The translations under genes and the position numbers were made by a program. The notes below the pieces were generated by a model. The model searched no databases, was not told the origin of the DNA, and saw only the letters and a list, made by a program, of their open reading frames with translations. This document shows, one piece after another, positions 1-12,261 of a stretch of DNA of 64,000 bases (the stretch's first letter is position 1; each line of letters starts with the position of its first letter). Source of the DNA: Marthasterias glacialis (lineage: Eukaryota; Echinodermata; Asteroidea; Forcipulatida; Asteriidae); assembly GCA_911728455.2 (NCBI GenBank), contig CAJVRT020000003.1, positions 1 through 64,000 on the forward strand, given 5' to 3'.

Positions 1-3000
1 AAAATTGAAAATCTCTCAAGGGGGGGGGGGGGGGGTAACGGTGACTTTATCGGTTTTTTGGCCCAAAAAGAAGGGCCCTAAAATCGTGGATATTTTCAAA
101 ACTAAGGCAGATCCGGACCTGCAAAGTGTAGGGCTGGGGTCGGGGGAGGTTCCCTCTTGAGTTGGTAGAGCAAAAACGACTTTGAAATTTTTGTCCAAAA
201 TTGAAAATCTCTCAGGGGGGGGGGGGGGGGTAACGGTGACTTTTTCGTTTTTTTGGCCCAAAAAGAAGGGCCCTAAAATCGTGGATATTTTCAAAACTAA
301 GGCAGATCCGGACCTGCAAAGTGTAGGGCTGGGGTCGGGGGAGGTTCCCTCTTGAGTTGGTAGAGCAAAAAACGACTTTGAAATTTTGGTCCAAAATTGA
401 AAATCTCTCAAGGGGGGGGGGGGGGGAAACGGTGACTTTTTCGTTTTTTTGGCCCAAAAAGAAGGGCCCTAAAATCGTGGATATTTTCTAAACTAAGGCA
501 GATCCGGACCTGCATATTGTAGGGCTGGGGTCGGGGGAGGTTCCATCTTGAGTTGGTAGAGCAAAAACGACTTTGAAATTTTGGTCCAAAATTAAAAATC
601 TCTCAAGGGGGGGGGGGGGGTAACGGTGACTTTTTCGGTTTTTTGGCCCCAAAAGAAGGGCCCTAAAATCCTGGATATTTTCCAAACTAAGGCAGATCCG
701 GACCTGCAAAGTGTAGGGCTGGGGTCGGGGGAGGTTCCCTCTTGAGTTGGTAGAGCAAAAACGACTTTGAAATTGTGGTCCAAAATTGAAAATCTCTCAA
801 GGGGGGGTAACGGTGACTTTTTCGTTTTTTTGGCCCAAAAAGAAGGGCCCTAAAATCGTGGATATTTTCAAAACTAAGGCAGATCCGGACCTGCAAAGTG
901 TAGGGCTGGGGTCGGGGGAGGTTCCCTCTTGAGTTGGTAGAGCAAAAACGACTTTGAAATTTTGGTCCAAAATTGAAAATCTCTCGGGTGGGGGGGTAAC
1001 GGTGACTTTTTCGTTTTTTTTGGCCCAAAAAGAAGGGCCCTAAAATCGTGGATATTTTCTAAACTAAGGCAGATCCGGACCTGCAAAGTGTAGGGCTGGG
1101 GTCGGGGGAGGTTCCCTCTTGAGTTGGTAGAGCAAAAACGACTTTGAAATTTTGGTTCAAAATTGAAAATCTCTCAAGGGGGGGGGGGGTAACGGTGACT
1201 TTTTCGTTTTTTTGGCCCCTAAAGAAGGGCCCTAAAATCGTGGATATTTTCAAAACTAAGGCAGATCCGGACCTGCATATTGTAGGGCTGGGGTCGGAGG
1301 AGGTTCCCTCTTGAGTTGGTAGAGCAAAAACGACTTTGAAATTTTGTTCCAAAATTAAAAATCTCTCAAGGGAGAGGGGTAACGCTGACTTTTTCGGTTT
1401 CTTGGCCAAAAAAAGAAGGGCCCTAAAATCGTGGATATTTTCAAAACTAAGGCAGATCCGGACCTGCAAAGTGTAGGGCTAGGGTCGGGGTCGGATCCCT
1501 GTTGAGTTGGCAGAGCAAAAACGACTTTGAAATTTTTGTCCAAAATTGAAAATCTCTCAGGGGGGGGGGGGGGGGGGGGTAACGGTGACTTTTTCGTTTT
1601 TTTGGCCCAAAAAGAAGGGCCCTAAAATCGTGGATATTTTCAAAACTAAGGCAGATCCGGACCTGCAAAGTGTAGGGCTGGGGTCGGGGGAGGTTCCCTC
1701 TTGAGTTGGTAGAGCAAAAACGACTTTGAAATTTTGGTCCAAAATTGAAAATCTCTCAAGGGGGGGTAACGGTGACTTTTTCGGTTTTTTTGGCCCAAAA
1801 AGAAGGGCCCTAAAAGCGTAGATATTTTCCAAACTAAGGCAGATCCGGACCTGCAAAGTGTAGGGCTAGGGTCGGGGTCGGTTCCCTCTTGAGTTGGTAG
1901 AGCAAAAACGACTTTGAAATTTTGGTCCAAAATTAAAAATCTCTCAAGGGGGGGTAACGGTGACTTTTTTGGTTTTTTGGCCCAAAAAAGAAGGGCCCTA
2001 AAATCGTTGATATTTTCAAAACTAAGGCAGATCCGGACCTGCAAAGTGTAGGGCTGGGGTCGGGGGAGGTTCCCTCTTGAGTTGGTAGAGCAAAAACGAC
2101 TTTGAAATTTTGGTCCAAAATTAAAAATCTCTCAAGGGGGGGTAACGGTGATTTTTTCGGTTTTTTTTGGCCCAAAAAGAAGGGCCCTAAAATCGTGGAT
2201 ATTTTCAAAACTAAGGCAGATCCGGACCTGCAAAGTGTAGGGCTAGGGTCGGGGGAGGTTCCCTCTTGAGTTGGTAGAGCAAAAACGACTTTGAAATTTT
2301 GGTCCAAAATTGAAAATCTCTCAAGGGGGGGGGGGGGGGGGGGGGGTAACGGTGACTTTTTCGGTTTTTTTGGCCAAAAAAAGAAGGGCCCTAAAAACGT
2401 AGATATTTTCCAAACTAAGGCAGATCCGGACCTGCAAAGTGTAGGGCTGGGGTCGGGGGAGGTTCCCTTTTGAGTTGGTAGAGCAAAAGCGACTTTGAAA
2501 TTTTGGTCCAAAATTGAAAATCTCTCAAGGGAGGGGGGGGGGGGTAACGCTGACTTTTTCGGTTTCTTGGCCAAAAAAAGAAGGGCCCTAAAATCGTGGA
2601 TATTTTCCAAAGTAAGGCAGATCAGGACCTGCAAAGTGTAGGGCTAGGGTCGGGGTCGGTTCCCTCTTGAGTTGGTAGAGCAAAAACGACTTTGAAATTT
2701 TGGTCCAAAATTAAAAATCTCTCAAGGGGGGGTAACGGTGACTTTTTTGTTTTTTTGGCCCAAAAAGAAGGGCCCAAAAATCGTGGATATTTTCAAAACT
2801 AAGGCAGATCCGGACCTGCAAAGTGTAGGGCTGGGGTCGGGGGAGGTTCCCTCTTGAGTTTGTAGAGCAAAAACGACTTAGAAATTTTGGTCTAAAATTA
2901 AAAATCTCTCAAGGGGGGGTAACGGTGACTTTTTCGTTTTTTTTGCCCAAAAAGAAGGGCCCTTAAATCGTGGATATTTTCAAAACTAAGGCAGATCCGG

Positions 3001-3235
3001 ACCTGCAAAGTGTAGGGCTGGGGTCGGGGGAGGTTCCCTCTTGAGTTGGTAGAGCAAAAACGACTTTGAAATTTTGGTCCAAAATTGAAAATTTCTCAAG
3101 GGGGTGGACGGTGACTTTTTCGTTTTTTGGCCCAAAAACTATGTGCGCCGAAAACCCTGGATATTTTCCGAACTATGGCAGATCTGGGCATGCAAAGTAC
3201 AGCGCTGGGGTCGGGGGATGTGCCCTGATGACTTG
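1..3235. repeat. ~190 bp satellite, 16 full units plus a decayed edge unit
   Basis: A unit of about 187-203 bp is repeated head to tail. Units start near 1, 197, 393, 588, 782, 969, 1159, 1351, 1542, 1741, 1929, 2117, 2307, 2510, 2707, 2894 and 3081. Each unit holds a G homopolymer of 7 to 22 bases, a GGCCC-containing block, and a G-rich stretch (GGG, GGGG, GGGGG and GG runs) in the second half. Most length variation comes from the homopolymer. The last unit (3081-3235) is clearly diverged, as expected at an array edge; the left end is cut by the window. Minus-strand open frames crossing the units are not conserved in phase and are not genes. Confidence 0.97.
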
Positions 3236-4411
3236 CAACCAGATAAACATCAGGCCCAATATAGACAAACGAACCACAAGTTTTGGCATAATGGCAGACA
3301 CTTTTAATAATAAGATTGACAATTTTTACCTTAGTTCTCCAAAGACTTTTTGCTGATATTTCTGCCAAGAGATATGCGAGTTCCGTTCCGTCAAAGGACG
3401 AGACAGCCTGCATCCAAGTAATGTCCCCCGGGCATTATGCACAGACCACCCACGTCTCATGCACAGCGCGCGGTATTTGAATCCACACTGTGCGTTCACT
3501 CTGAAGGCTCGAAGATTTTCCATTGACAGTTTTTCCGTGTGAATTTAACTTCTAATTCAGCTAGATTTTGAACCCAAAACAATGTTTAGCTGGAAGGTTA
3601 TTCCTTAAGAATTCATAATTATCTGTGTTTGGAAAGAAACAACAAAGTATAACCGCAAAACTTTGAAGGAAACTTGAGAATATATGTGAAACACTTCGGA
3701 TATTACACTAAAACACGACTGAATACAGACATGCCTGGTTTGTTTTCATAGCCTTTGTCTGTGCACATGTAAGGCGTGCACGCGTACGCCTGTATTATAC
3801 AACGGTAGTACAAACACGCCTAGTAAGTCTAGTGACATAATTTCTAAGTACAATGACATCATTTCTGTGAACAAGGCTAAGATGACGTAGTGGTCAGGGA
3901 GAGTGGTCACTTGGAAATAAGGACCTTGGGCTCATAGCCCAGGAATGTGTGTGGTAGTGTTTACTGCGAAATGGGGTGAGCCTCTTGAAGGTTATGTTTA
4001 TGTGAGCCATCTGTTGACCATTAAGAATCTAGCCTTACACTAGCTTTACGTCACACATACGTATCACGTCAGACCATGGACTCCGCTCACATGTCTGATT
4101 AACCCACATCGGCACACTGTTTACCAGTCTACGTCGCGGAAGTTGCTGTCTCTTAAGGCGAAACAGCGCGGCAAATCTTGTCAACAATTTCATGTTTACG
4201 AAATAGCGTCAAAAAAAAAACCCCGACTGTTTTGGTATGTCGATTCCAATAGTCCAGGAAAAATGCCTCATTTTGTATATAAACCTCAAAACAAATTTGC
4301 AACATACTTTTTCCCCCGGAATGACATACTACACATCTGCCAAAATCCATAGTTGAAATTGGCCTAATTTGCATAAATCTCAAATGCCTAGTTTGCATAA
4401 ATCTAGAATTC
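3236..4411. other. Spacer, nothing recognised
   Basis: Unique-looking AT-rich sequence between the satellite and the first inverted-repeat element. I see no ORF with family features, no RNA gene and no terminal repeats. Confidence 0.6.
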
Positions 4412-5142
4412 AATAGGCCGATTGTGCGTCCAATGTGTACATGTCATCACGTGACCTGTACTGGGTAGTAAGTCATCTGAGCTGATGCCAAACTCGGTGC
4501 AAATACATGATGTGACCGAAAGAGTCATACCAACAGTCGGCTTTTGTTAATAACACAGTTACTAAGCCCCCTTTTTAAAAGTTGTATGTTGTGACATTAA
4601 TTTCAATACTACTGCAAAAGATGTTTATTTCCAGTTATGCACTACCGCCGTCGGACGACGACGTTCATGTAGCAACCCACGTGTTTTTTTTATAATGTAA
4701 AACACTGTAAAAAAAAAAGGGGGGGGGGGTAAAGCATGTTGGAAAAGAGAGCATTTATACCAAGCCTTGCAGAATTTTAAATAAACAAAGGAACCACTCA
4801 ATTGTTGGAAGCCTTTTTCTTTTGGATGATTTTAGCTTCAAAAGTGCAAAATTCTTCCGTTGAAAGGTGCGTGATCGCGGTCGTCGGGCCCAAACGTTCC
4901 GTCATGCAACTGCCTAGTACTTCATGGTGAACATAATTATACGTTCCATGTAGAATTTCCATTTCAGCGAATCGAAGGTCTCTGGTACAAACTCTGGAAT
5001 GTTTCACAGATTTCGGGAAAAAGCCACGATTGAATAAACAAATGCAAAATAATCATCTTGTACTAAACCGCACTTTCCTATGGAGGACGTCGTTTTGTTT
5101 ACATTCAATACCCACTACATGTCACGTGACGTGGGTCGCGCA
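4412..5142. mobile_element. Old non-autonomous DNA element, copy 1
   Basis: This stretch matches 29,683-30,844 along its whole length at reduced identity. Shared landmarks in order are AATAGGCCGATTG near the left end, a TCACGTGACC segment, a GCCGTCGGACGACG-like block, GTTGGAAAA, CTTGCAGAATTT, GATCGCGGTCGTC, GGTACAAACTCTGGAAT, CTTTCCTATGGAGGA and GTCACGTGACGTGGGTCGCG at the right. The two ends are imperfect inverted repeats of each other (TCACGTGAC inside each). There is no coding capacity. The last ~10 bases of the right TIR seen in copy 2 are lost here. Confidence 0.75.
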
Positions 5143-8100
5143 AAACTAAGGTTTGCGCTAGCATTTCTTTTGAACGAGCCCCCCCCCCTTTTAGCGCTTT
5201 TGTCATGATAATGTGACGAAGAAAAAGCAGGGTTTTTTCATTAAAATTACTACATAAAAACTTCTTTTATTTAATTTTAATCTCAAACACCAGATTTCAA
5301 ATTTGGGGTGGGGGTGGGGTGGGGTGGGGATGACCCGGGTCACCTGGACATCAATTAGGGGAATCAAAAAGCTGGACTTCAAGGTCAAGTTCAGTTCTGT
5401 GAGTTACTCATTTTTTCAATAGAGTCCGTGGGGGAAGGGGAGGGGGCAAGTCTCTGACCTCCCATTAAAATGATGTAAAATATCATTTATTTGATACTCT
5501 TTCAGAGCGAAATAAATTTGAAACTTGAAGTTATTGAATTTTGACAGCGGGTCTGTACATTCCAAAGAGGAATTTATGCGTCAGTAAAAAAGTGAAATCC
5601 AATGCTTTTATTTTATTAAGTATAATCAAAATTTAGGAGAAAAAAATCAATAATGTACAGATCCAAAATATGTGATGTCATTTGACTTTTGGTATTTCGA
5701 CAACATTCGCACTGGAAAGATATTACACAAAATGGCATTTCACACTTTTTAAGGTAAGAGACATGTAGTTTGTTTTCCTCTTTCATAAGGACTCTATCGA
5801 TTGGGAAATGAGTGCATCACAAAACTGAATTCTACTTTTGAGCCCTCTATACTGCCGCTTTAGTTCCCATCGGTTTTTGCAACAAATCAGGAAACAGTCA
5901 GTAATTCTTCAATCTTCCCACAAGTCTTTGGCATATTTTCACAAGTAGGGATAAACTAGCTGTTCAAAAAGTTGAACAAATTGGTATAGGTTTATGTACA
6001 ACCCAGACTCTTGCTACAAAAACATAAGGACAAATCCTTAATCTTTCGGCAACACATTTTCCAACATTTTAAATGCTGTATTTAATTGACCTGTAGATAT
6101 TCCCTTTAAATTCCTCATACCAGATCGCCTAATTTGTGTTCAATAGCTTCATTAGTGTCCACTGCATTATTTAAAGCAGAGAATTACACCTTATCCAATG
6201 AATTCACTGTTACATCAGTGGTTTTCAAACGACTGTTCATTACAGGGAGGGTTGTGGACAACACCATTTTTTTGCCCCAAATGATAATAATTATCTGAAT
6301 TCAAAAGTCACATGTTACAATTCATACCATCTTTTTTGTTGATTAAAGTGATTGTTCAAAACCTGTTTGGAAAACAAATGTCATGAAAATGATGGTTCAT
6401 TCACAGTTAAGCCATTTTGGTTTTATTTCCTTAACAAATGTTTCACTTTGTACATATTTAAATAACCCAAGTAATTACAAATCCTTCAAAGCTTCCAAAT
6501 TGCATTTTGAAAATTCTTCCTTTATATCATCAAGTTGAACATTCTCTCCCTGGTCTTCTCATCTTAGAAACTGATGGCCTTGCAGTATTAACAGAGATGA
6601 CATGAAGATTGTCTTCATTTTCAACCTATCCTGTGTGATTCATTTTGTAAAGTAGTTATAATGCTTTAGCTGGTTCTTGTCTGGAAAGGTTTTCTCCATT
6701 TTGATGTCTTCAAAAAGGTATACCAGGCGGTTTATTTTCTCTGGACAAAAGCCAACTGAAAGTTATAATCCCTGTATGAAGTGCATATTGATGTGAAATT
6801 GCAGCATGTATGTCCTCAATGTTTACCAGAATGTCATAGATTGGTTAATTTCAAAGTAGTTGGTATCCTCGAAGACTTGTCCATTGAACTACATGTAGGT
6901 CCCATCCGATCTGCCGATAAGAAAAGTCACTTTGCTGACAGTAAAAGAGCACTTTTCATGTGCAGCGTGGTAGACTATTACATTACAGCAATGTAGTTAC
7001 TCAAGAAGCTTGTTGGGCTTCCATATGTACATGTACAATGTATATGAAGTTCCTGTGGTACAACTCCATCTGATGTGCTGCGTAGGTCTGCTATCAGGGA
7101 GGGTTATTTCCATTCAGGATCCTCAGCAGACGTCTGAATGCATACCCTTAGAAGAAAAGAGGAAGCAAACACTAAATAGATTATCACAAATACTGGAAAA
7201 GAATGACAATGCCATTTCAAAGTGGTCGCATGGAATCTTGGATCTTAGATCTACCACTCTGCAGTGACTTGAACCGTGGACACACGGTTGTATTCCCAGA
7301 GACTAAATTGACATCTGCCATGACATGAATCTGACCAGTTAGTTTAAGTTGACTTGCTTTAAATGGCCATTTCTGGGTACGACCCATGTGACTTGCCTCA
7401 ACACAAAACCGTGAGCAAAGTCTACAAATGAGGAGTTAGAAACATTGGTGGTTAAACAGTTTTTACACCAATTGCAGCTGAGACCCAGTCAGGCAGGAGG
7501 GTACATTTCCTTTAGGGACTCTCAAATAAACTTAGACAAAAAGTTAGCTACATCTTAGTAGCTCAGAAAAAAAGAAGAAGATCACTTCATTTTTAAGGCA
7601 GTGCTTTATGCTTGGATTTGTTGTCTCTTTTAAATGTGTTTAATCCACCGTTTTTCTTTATTCTCTTTGCTTCTTTGTTAAATGCTTTGTACTTTATGCT
7701 TCAGATGTAAGGCACTATATAAGTTATATTCATTCTTTTATATTATTGTATGTGTGATAATGAATAGGGAAACGAAATAAAATCATCGATCTGACATGTG
7801 ACTTTGAAAACATAAAATACAGTAACTCACCAACATTGGTAAGAATTGACTTCATCCAGCGGAAGTCGTCTTGCTTTCTCAGATCCGTCTCAGTTGGGTT
7901 TATCTCCAGGACACATGTCAACACAAAGCAAGAAGGAATAAAAAAGGAAATGGAAACAACTATGTGAAATATCAAGAGATACACTCAGGCAGGAAAAAAT
8001 AAATGTCCTTTTGGAACTCTCAAATGAACTTAAACTTAGGAAAGACCACAAGACTCTGAAATTAATTGATTGTATTTCTGTATTTTGATTAACTCCTTAT

Positions 8101-8271
8101 AGCAAGATAGAGTTACTGGCAAAAATGTGCTGCAGGTCAGGAGCTAAGAAAAACTAATGCACAATGTTTGTGCTTCAGCAGACCCTACATGGGGTCGAGA
8201 TGCATGTGACCAAGTATTGCTAACTTCCGCAGAATTGTAGAAAAACAGCATTTTCTCTTATTTCAGTTAAA
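5143..8271. other. Spacer with no supported gene
   Basis: A long AT-rich stretch. Short open frames at 6781-6996 and 7010-7267 (plus) show no family signature I recognise and are interrupted. A possible minus-strand exon around 7847-7925, ending in a GTGAGT donor, lacks a convincing acceptor. I call no gene here. Confidence 0.5.
5305..5329 (+). repeat. Short G-rich microsatellite with G-quadruplex potential
   Basis: Five runs of four to five G separated by single T occur within 25 bases. This fits a canonical G-quadruplex pattern with 1-nt loops. No gene start is recognisable beside it. Confidence 0.8.
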
Positions 8272-8585
8272 TCGTCACCGTTTTCACAAACAGACACTTA
8301 TCTTTAAATCCCATGTTCAAAGAGGCGATTTTTCGTTTTCACGAACAGCCATATATCTTTAATTAATATTTAATCATATTTTGGCATTTCTCCATATAAA
8401 AAATATGATTCTATAGGTACGATTATGTACTTGAGTATCATTTAACATCGCATTGATGAAAAATAGTACTTTTTTAACCTGTGGAATGACGTTTTAAACA
8501 CAAACAAAACTTCAACGTTGATTATCTCAAAACCGTTATTCCCGCGCATATAAAGATAAGTGGCTGTTCGTGAAAACGGTGACGA
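8272..8585. mobile_element. 314 bp foldback (MITE-like) element
   Basis: The ends are inverted repeats about 35 bp long with two mismatches. Left starts TCGTCACCGTTTTCAC and right ends GTGAAAACGGTGACGA. A second, shorter copy of the terminal sequence lies in direct orientation inside (about 8332-8361, CGTTTTCACGAACAGCC). No ORF. The target duplication is not clear. Confidence 0.75.
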
Positions 8586-9557
8586 AATGACCCTCCATGA
8601 CCTGTGGGTGACCTTTGACCCAATACCGAGTAAAAGCTTTGGTCATTTGTCATTCTGTCCAAGTTTGGTTACAATTGGCTTAAGCATTTGGAGGCTGACC
8701 ATGTGACATCAGCAAATGAACTGTAGTGACCCAAGTGACCCTTGACCCAATTATGTGTACACCCAAAATTAAACATGGTCTAGGGATGAAGTTTTGGCTT
8801 TGATCAGACAATCACTGTGGGAGAAGCATTTAGTAATTATTACTAAAATGCCCTCTATTGATCTCTACATGACCTGTAGGTGAGCTTTCACCCCAAACCT
8901 AGTACAAGCTTTGGTCAGTTGTTTGGAGGCTTAAAGGGAGGAGTAAATGGAGGTTTAATCAAGTGACAAGAGAAAGCTTTTCTATTATCTCAATAATGTT
9001 ATATTCTAACCAAACAAATTTAGTTTTAATAGATTGTGCAAATTAGTAAAAACTTGCAATTCCACGCTTCATAGTATTTTTGTTTTTTGATATAATATTT
9101 TAAGGGTCATGAACAACATTGGTCAAAATTGTAGAGCCATATTCCTGCAGGAGAGTGTTCGTTGCTAGGTACGTTACGAAAACAATTGCAACGTGTAATT
9201 TTCAATTCATTGGTTCACTGCACACGTTTTTAAAACGGCTTTTTCTCCTGAAGTCGTTCATGTCATTTTGATAAAAATGGTAAGCAAAGTTGGGTTTATA
9301 TCCGGTTTGCAAAGTGCTACAGAGTTCCAACATACACCAAATTATGCAACATAAGGGCCGATTTTTCAGAGCTGGTCACATAAGGAAGGTAAGGCAATAA
9401 AGTCAATTATTTTGAGGGAAGTCAAATGTCTATTCGTCCTGTTATTGTTGCTTGTGTTGTTAGATGCGTAATGATGTCTGGGTCCAGTAAACAAGAGAGT
9501 CTGGGACTGGTTTCAGTACCAGACTTAAACTGACCTGAAATATTCCACACTTAGTAC
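8586..9557. other. Spacer, nothing recognised
   Basis: Non-coding AT-rich sequence between the foldback element and the VWFC exon. No repeat partner was found in the window. Confidence 0.5.
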
Positions 9558-9627
9558 CTTTACATTGAGGGCAGCAATCACCACTGTGTTTAATCTGCTC
9601 ATCCTCTGGGCAATCAACTTCAGCAAT
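9558..9627 (-). CDS. Exon coding the C-terminal half of a VWFC domain
   Basis: On the minus strand an acceptor (ATAATTGCAG) opens a 70-nt exon that closes at a donor (AAAG|GTACTAAG). It encodes 23 residues with a CPEDEQ start, then HSGDCCPQCK. A final CCPxC cluster is the hallmark of the second half of von Willebrand factor type C domains, which are extracellular and usually bind BMP/TGF-beta ligands or matrix. Phase 0 at the acceptor matches the exon ending at 10,093. The upstream parts of the same gene are damaged, so this may be a relic of a secreted or matrix protein gene. Confidence 0.55.
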
Positions 9628-10092
9628 CTGCAATTATAAAAGATAGAAACAAATCATCAAGTTTCACCTCAAGAGAAAGCAATAAAGAAGTTGACATATA
9701 GAAAGGTTAATGCCATAATCAACTCAAAAAATTTACTTTTACAGTTATGTAAAATCTTGCTGGATCAACACTGAACACGGCAAATGCAAGATAACCATTA
9801 ATCATTCATACAGTATAATGGTTTTGTTTTTAAATTGGCACTTTTACTAAACACAATACTACAAAACCACATACTTTACTAAACAAATAACTTACATTTC
9901 TACTGACCAAATAAAGGGCTAGTCAGTGGTTTCTTTAGCATGAATTAAAAGTAAAAAAAATGAAGATTTTTTAAATTGAGTGCAACAGTGATGAGTAAAA
10001 TGAGTTTATACAACAAAGCTACAATTAATAATAAATCTCTTACTTTCATACATAAATATCAAGTTATTCAAAAGAATCTCTGAAGGACTTAC

Positions 10093-10284
10093 ATTACAGG
10101 TACAGTTTGTACATTTATCTCCAGCTGGTAGAAAAGGTTCCCAGAGATCAAAAACTTCTTATCAAATCAACAATCTTGATCTGAACATAGAGGGCAGCAT
10201 TCATCCAGCATCCTGACCACCTGAAGCTGACTACAAAGATGTTCTAGATGAGTTGTCTTTCACATCACATTCTAGGGTACCATC
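10093..10284 (-). pseudogene. Decayed VWFC-encoding exons
   Basis: The minus-strand segment ending at 10,093 encodes a tryptophan-containing stretch followed by GDKCTNCTCN and a GTAAGT donor. This is the first half of a VWFC domain (CxxCxC) and is in phase with the exon at 9558-9627. Upstream, an acceptor before 10,284 opens DGTLECDV, a typical VWFC core. That frame soon hits a stop, and the matching DECCPLC end lies in another frame, so at least one frameshift separates them. I read this as two VWFC modules, one of them broken. Confidence 0.5.
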
Positions 10285-10559
10285 CTAAAATGATAAATAC
10301 AATCAATTAATTGTAGATATGCAGAAAATAAAGGATGGGACAAGAATAGATTTTCAAATGAATTAACAGTGTTGTACAAAATGATGCAAACTGTTAGTAC
10401 TTCTTAAAACCAAAACTAGATATGCCTAACTTTGTTTAACTGCATTGACATAAATTTATGACCATAAATTGATAATAAGATACACATGGCCCTCTCTTTC
10501 GTTTGAACTTAACATTACAATCATACACAAAATTGTCAATGAATGTAACCATGAGGGAT

Positions 10560-10745
10560 GGGAGTTGATGAAAATGAAGAAAAAAACATGACACACCGGT
10601 GAAGGGTTTGGTGGCCCCCCCCAAAAAAATGTAACTCATTAAGAAACACGGTACCTGCCCCCCTCCCCCTCCCCACTGAAAAGCAGAATCCCCTCCCCCC
10701 GTTGCCGCCCAGTGAACAAATCCGGGCTACGCCGCTGCTACAATC
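10560..10745 (-). repeat. Probable dispersed repeat (pyrimidine-rich, GTAGCGGCGTAGCCCGG end)
   Basis: The stretch has C-rich homopolymers, and on the minus strand it starts with a GTAGCGGCGTAGCCCGGATT motif of a type common in interspersed repeats of marine invertebrates. There is no second copy in the window, so the call rests on base composition and recollection only. Confidence 0.35.
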
Positions 10746-11001
10746 CATGCCATCATGCCATAACACATATCAATGTCAGCATTCTGTGCTTAAATGTAGA
10801 TGGGGCAAGTACCTGTGTGCATGTTGTACTGGAGAAATAAACACAGGGTCACAGACTTTGCATTCCAAATGGCATTGTTATTGGCAACACATTGGGATCA
10901 TGAGTAGGGGTGATTGCACTTTGTATGTTTTCCTCTTCTTCATCCTACTGTTTACTACCACAGAGTAGTCAAACTGTTCAGGTTGAATGAATGAGTATTA
11001 C

Positions 11002-11150
11002 CTTGTAAATCAACTGTGAGTGTGTTAGCAATGACGCAGGTATAGACACCAGACTCCATTGGTTAAATATTATGAATTGTCAGCTCAGTGACCAATGGGG
11101 AGACTTCTCTTGTACTGATGCGTCTCTAAGGGAAACTGGAAAGATAAGAA
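11002..11150 (-). pseudogene. Relic of an immunoglobulin I-set domain exon
   Basis: On the minus strand the frame reads LTIHNI, stop, PMESGVYTCVIAN, then a TTACAAG|GTAATA donor. The order LxI, xxxSGxYTCxAxN is the C-terminal F-G strand region of an I-set Ig domain, including the Cys of the disulphide. An in-frame TAA between the two halves breaks it. With the VWFC exons 1-1.5 kb downstream on the same strand, it suggests a former extracellular Ig plus VWFC protein. The 5' limit of the exon is uncertain. Confidence 0.45.
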
Positions 11151-11283
11151 ACCATGGTTACATCAAACACAGGTCACAGGTTTTGAGAATTAATTCATTT
11201 CCATTCCTGCAGTCTCCACAAAACACACCATTCAACCAACTTGTGAAAATGTTATCAAGTTAAAAGTAAAAACACAAATAAAA

Positions 11284-11480
11284 GTTCCCAGGTAGCAAGT
11301 CACATTGGTCCAATATGGGTCACATATTGGGCCAACTAATGGGTCCCACACAGGGGTAACCCATGTGGGCCCCTGCAGATTCTGCACCCAAGATTCATAT
11401 GGGTCCCATATGGGTAAGCCCAGATAACCCAAATAGGATACATCTGGAGCCCGTCTCGGGAAAAACAACCCAGTAATGTA
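11284..11480. repeat. Degenerate palindromic GGGTCCCATATGGG-type repeats
   Basis: Short units such as GGGTCCCATATGGGT, CCAATATGGGTC and GGGTAACCCATGTGGGCCC follow each other with changing spacing. Most units are near-palindromic. The minus-strand open frame across it is a by-product of this composition. Confidence 0.6.
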
Positions 11481-12182
11481 TGGGCATATGGGGTTTACAA
11501 TTTCATTTCATGTTGAATAAAACATGGGACAACCTGTGGCTACTGCTAATGTAGGTTTGATCCTAAAATATGAAAAGTCTAAGATATTGTAGGTAAGGAT
11601 CAATCAAATAATCTGACAGTTTCTGTTTTGAAATTATATATGTTCAGTTACTTAATTTACCAATTTTTCAGACAAACATTTTCATGTAGTAGTATAAATG
11701 CCAGATAAGTATTGAGAACAATTGAGAAAAAGTCACAACAGTTGAGTCTCAGTATCTTAACACCAGTGTGTGCACACTGAGAAATCTCTGTAAACATTGT
11801 CCATTGCCGCACGGCCCGGCGGGCCCAGTGTGAATACTTTAAAAACAAACATTGGAGTGCCCAAACTTTAAGTTTTAAAAAGTTTGTTTCCTCCACTAAC
11901 AGTCACATAGCATGTACATGTAAGGTGGGTTCCTAAGCTGGCTGACTGATACAGCTAGGTACAGTATACAAAGAAAGCCAGTACATTATTGGTTGCTTTC
12001 AAACTTCAAATACACAAAGGAGAAGCAATCCAAGTGAACAGAGTTTTCTTAAATATCAAAGAATCTGTTTGCTGTTTTTCCCGTTAATTTGGTGGTACAC
12101 CTCAATGTAAACGCACAAACAATTACCAACCTGATTATAGGACAGTGGTTACAACAAACAATATAGTATTGATATCACTTAC

Positions 12183-12261
12183 CTTCTTGGTATAGGCTTG
12201 TCTTACTTGACTTGACCACTGCTGTCTCTCTTGTAGCAGAGGTTGGGGTCTTCTTCACTTT
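12183..12261 (-). CDS. Unidentified 79-nt exon, Thr/Ser/Lys-rich
   Basis: A minus-strand exon lies between an acceptor (AAATTAACAG) and a strong donor (GAAG|GTAAGTG). It encodes 26 residues rich in Lys, Thr and Ser with no known domain, and ends in phase 1. It could be a linker exon of the Ig/VWFC gene relic downstream, but nothing in the sequence proves the link. Confidence 0.35.

Noticed and set aside
1933-2634. 233-codon minus-strand open frame in the satellite, and similar shorter frames
   Set aside because: The frame simply follows the tandem units, contains translated homopolymer (poly-Pro), and shifts phase with G-run length. It is a repeat artefact.
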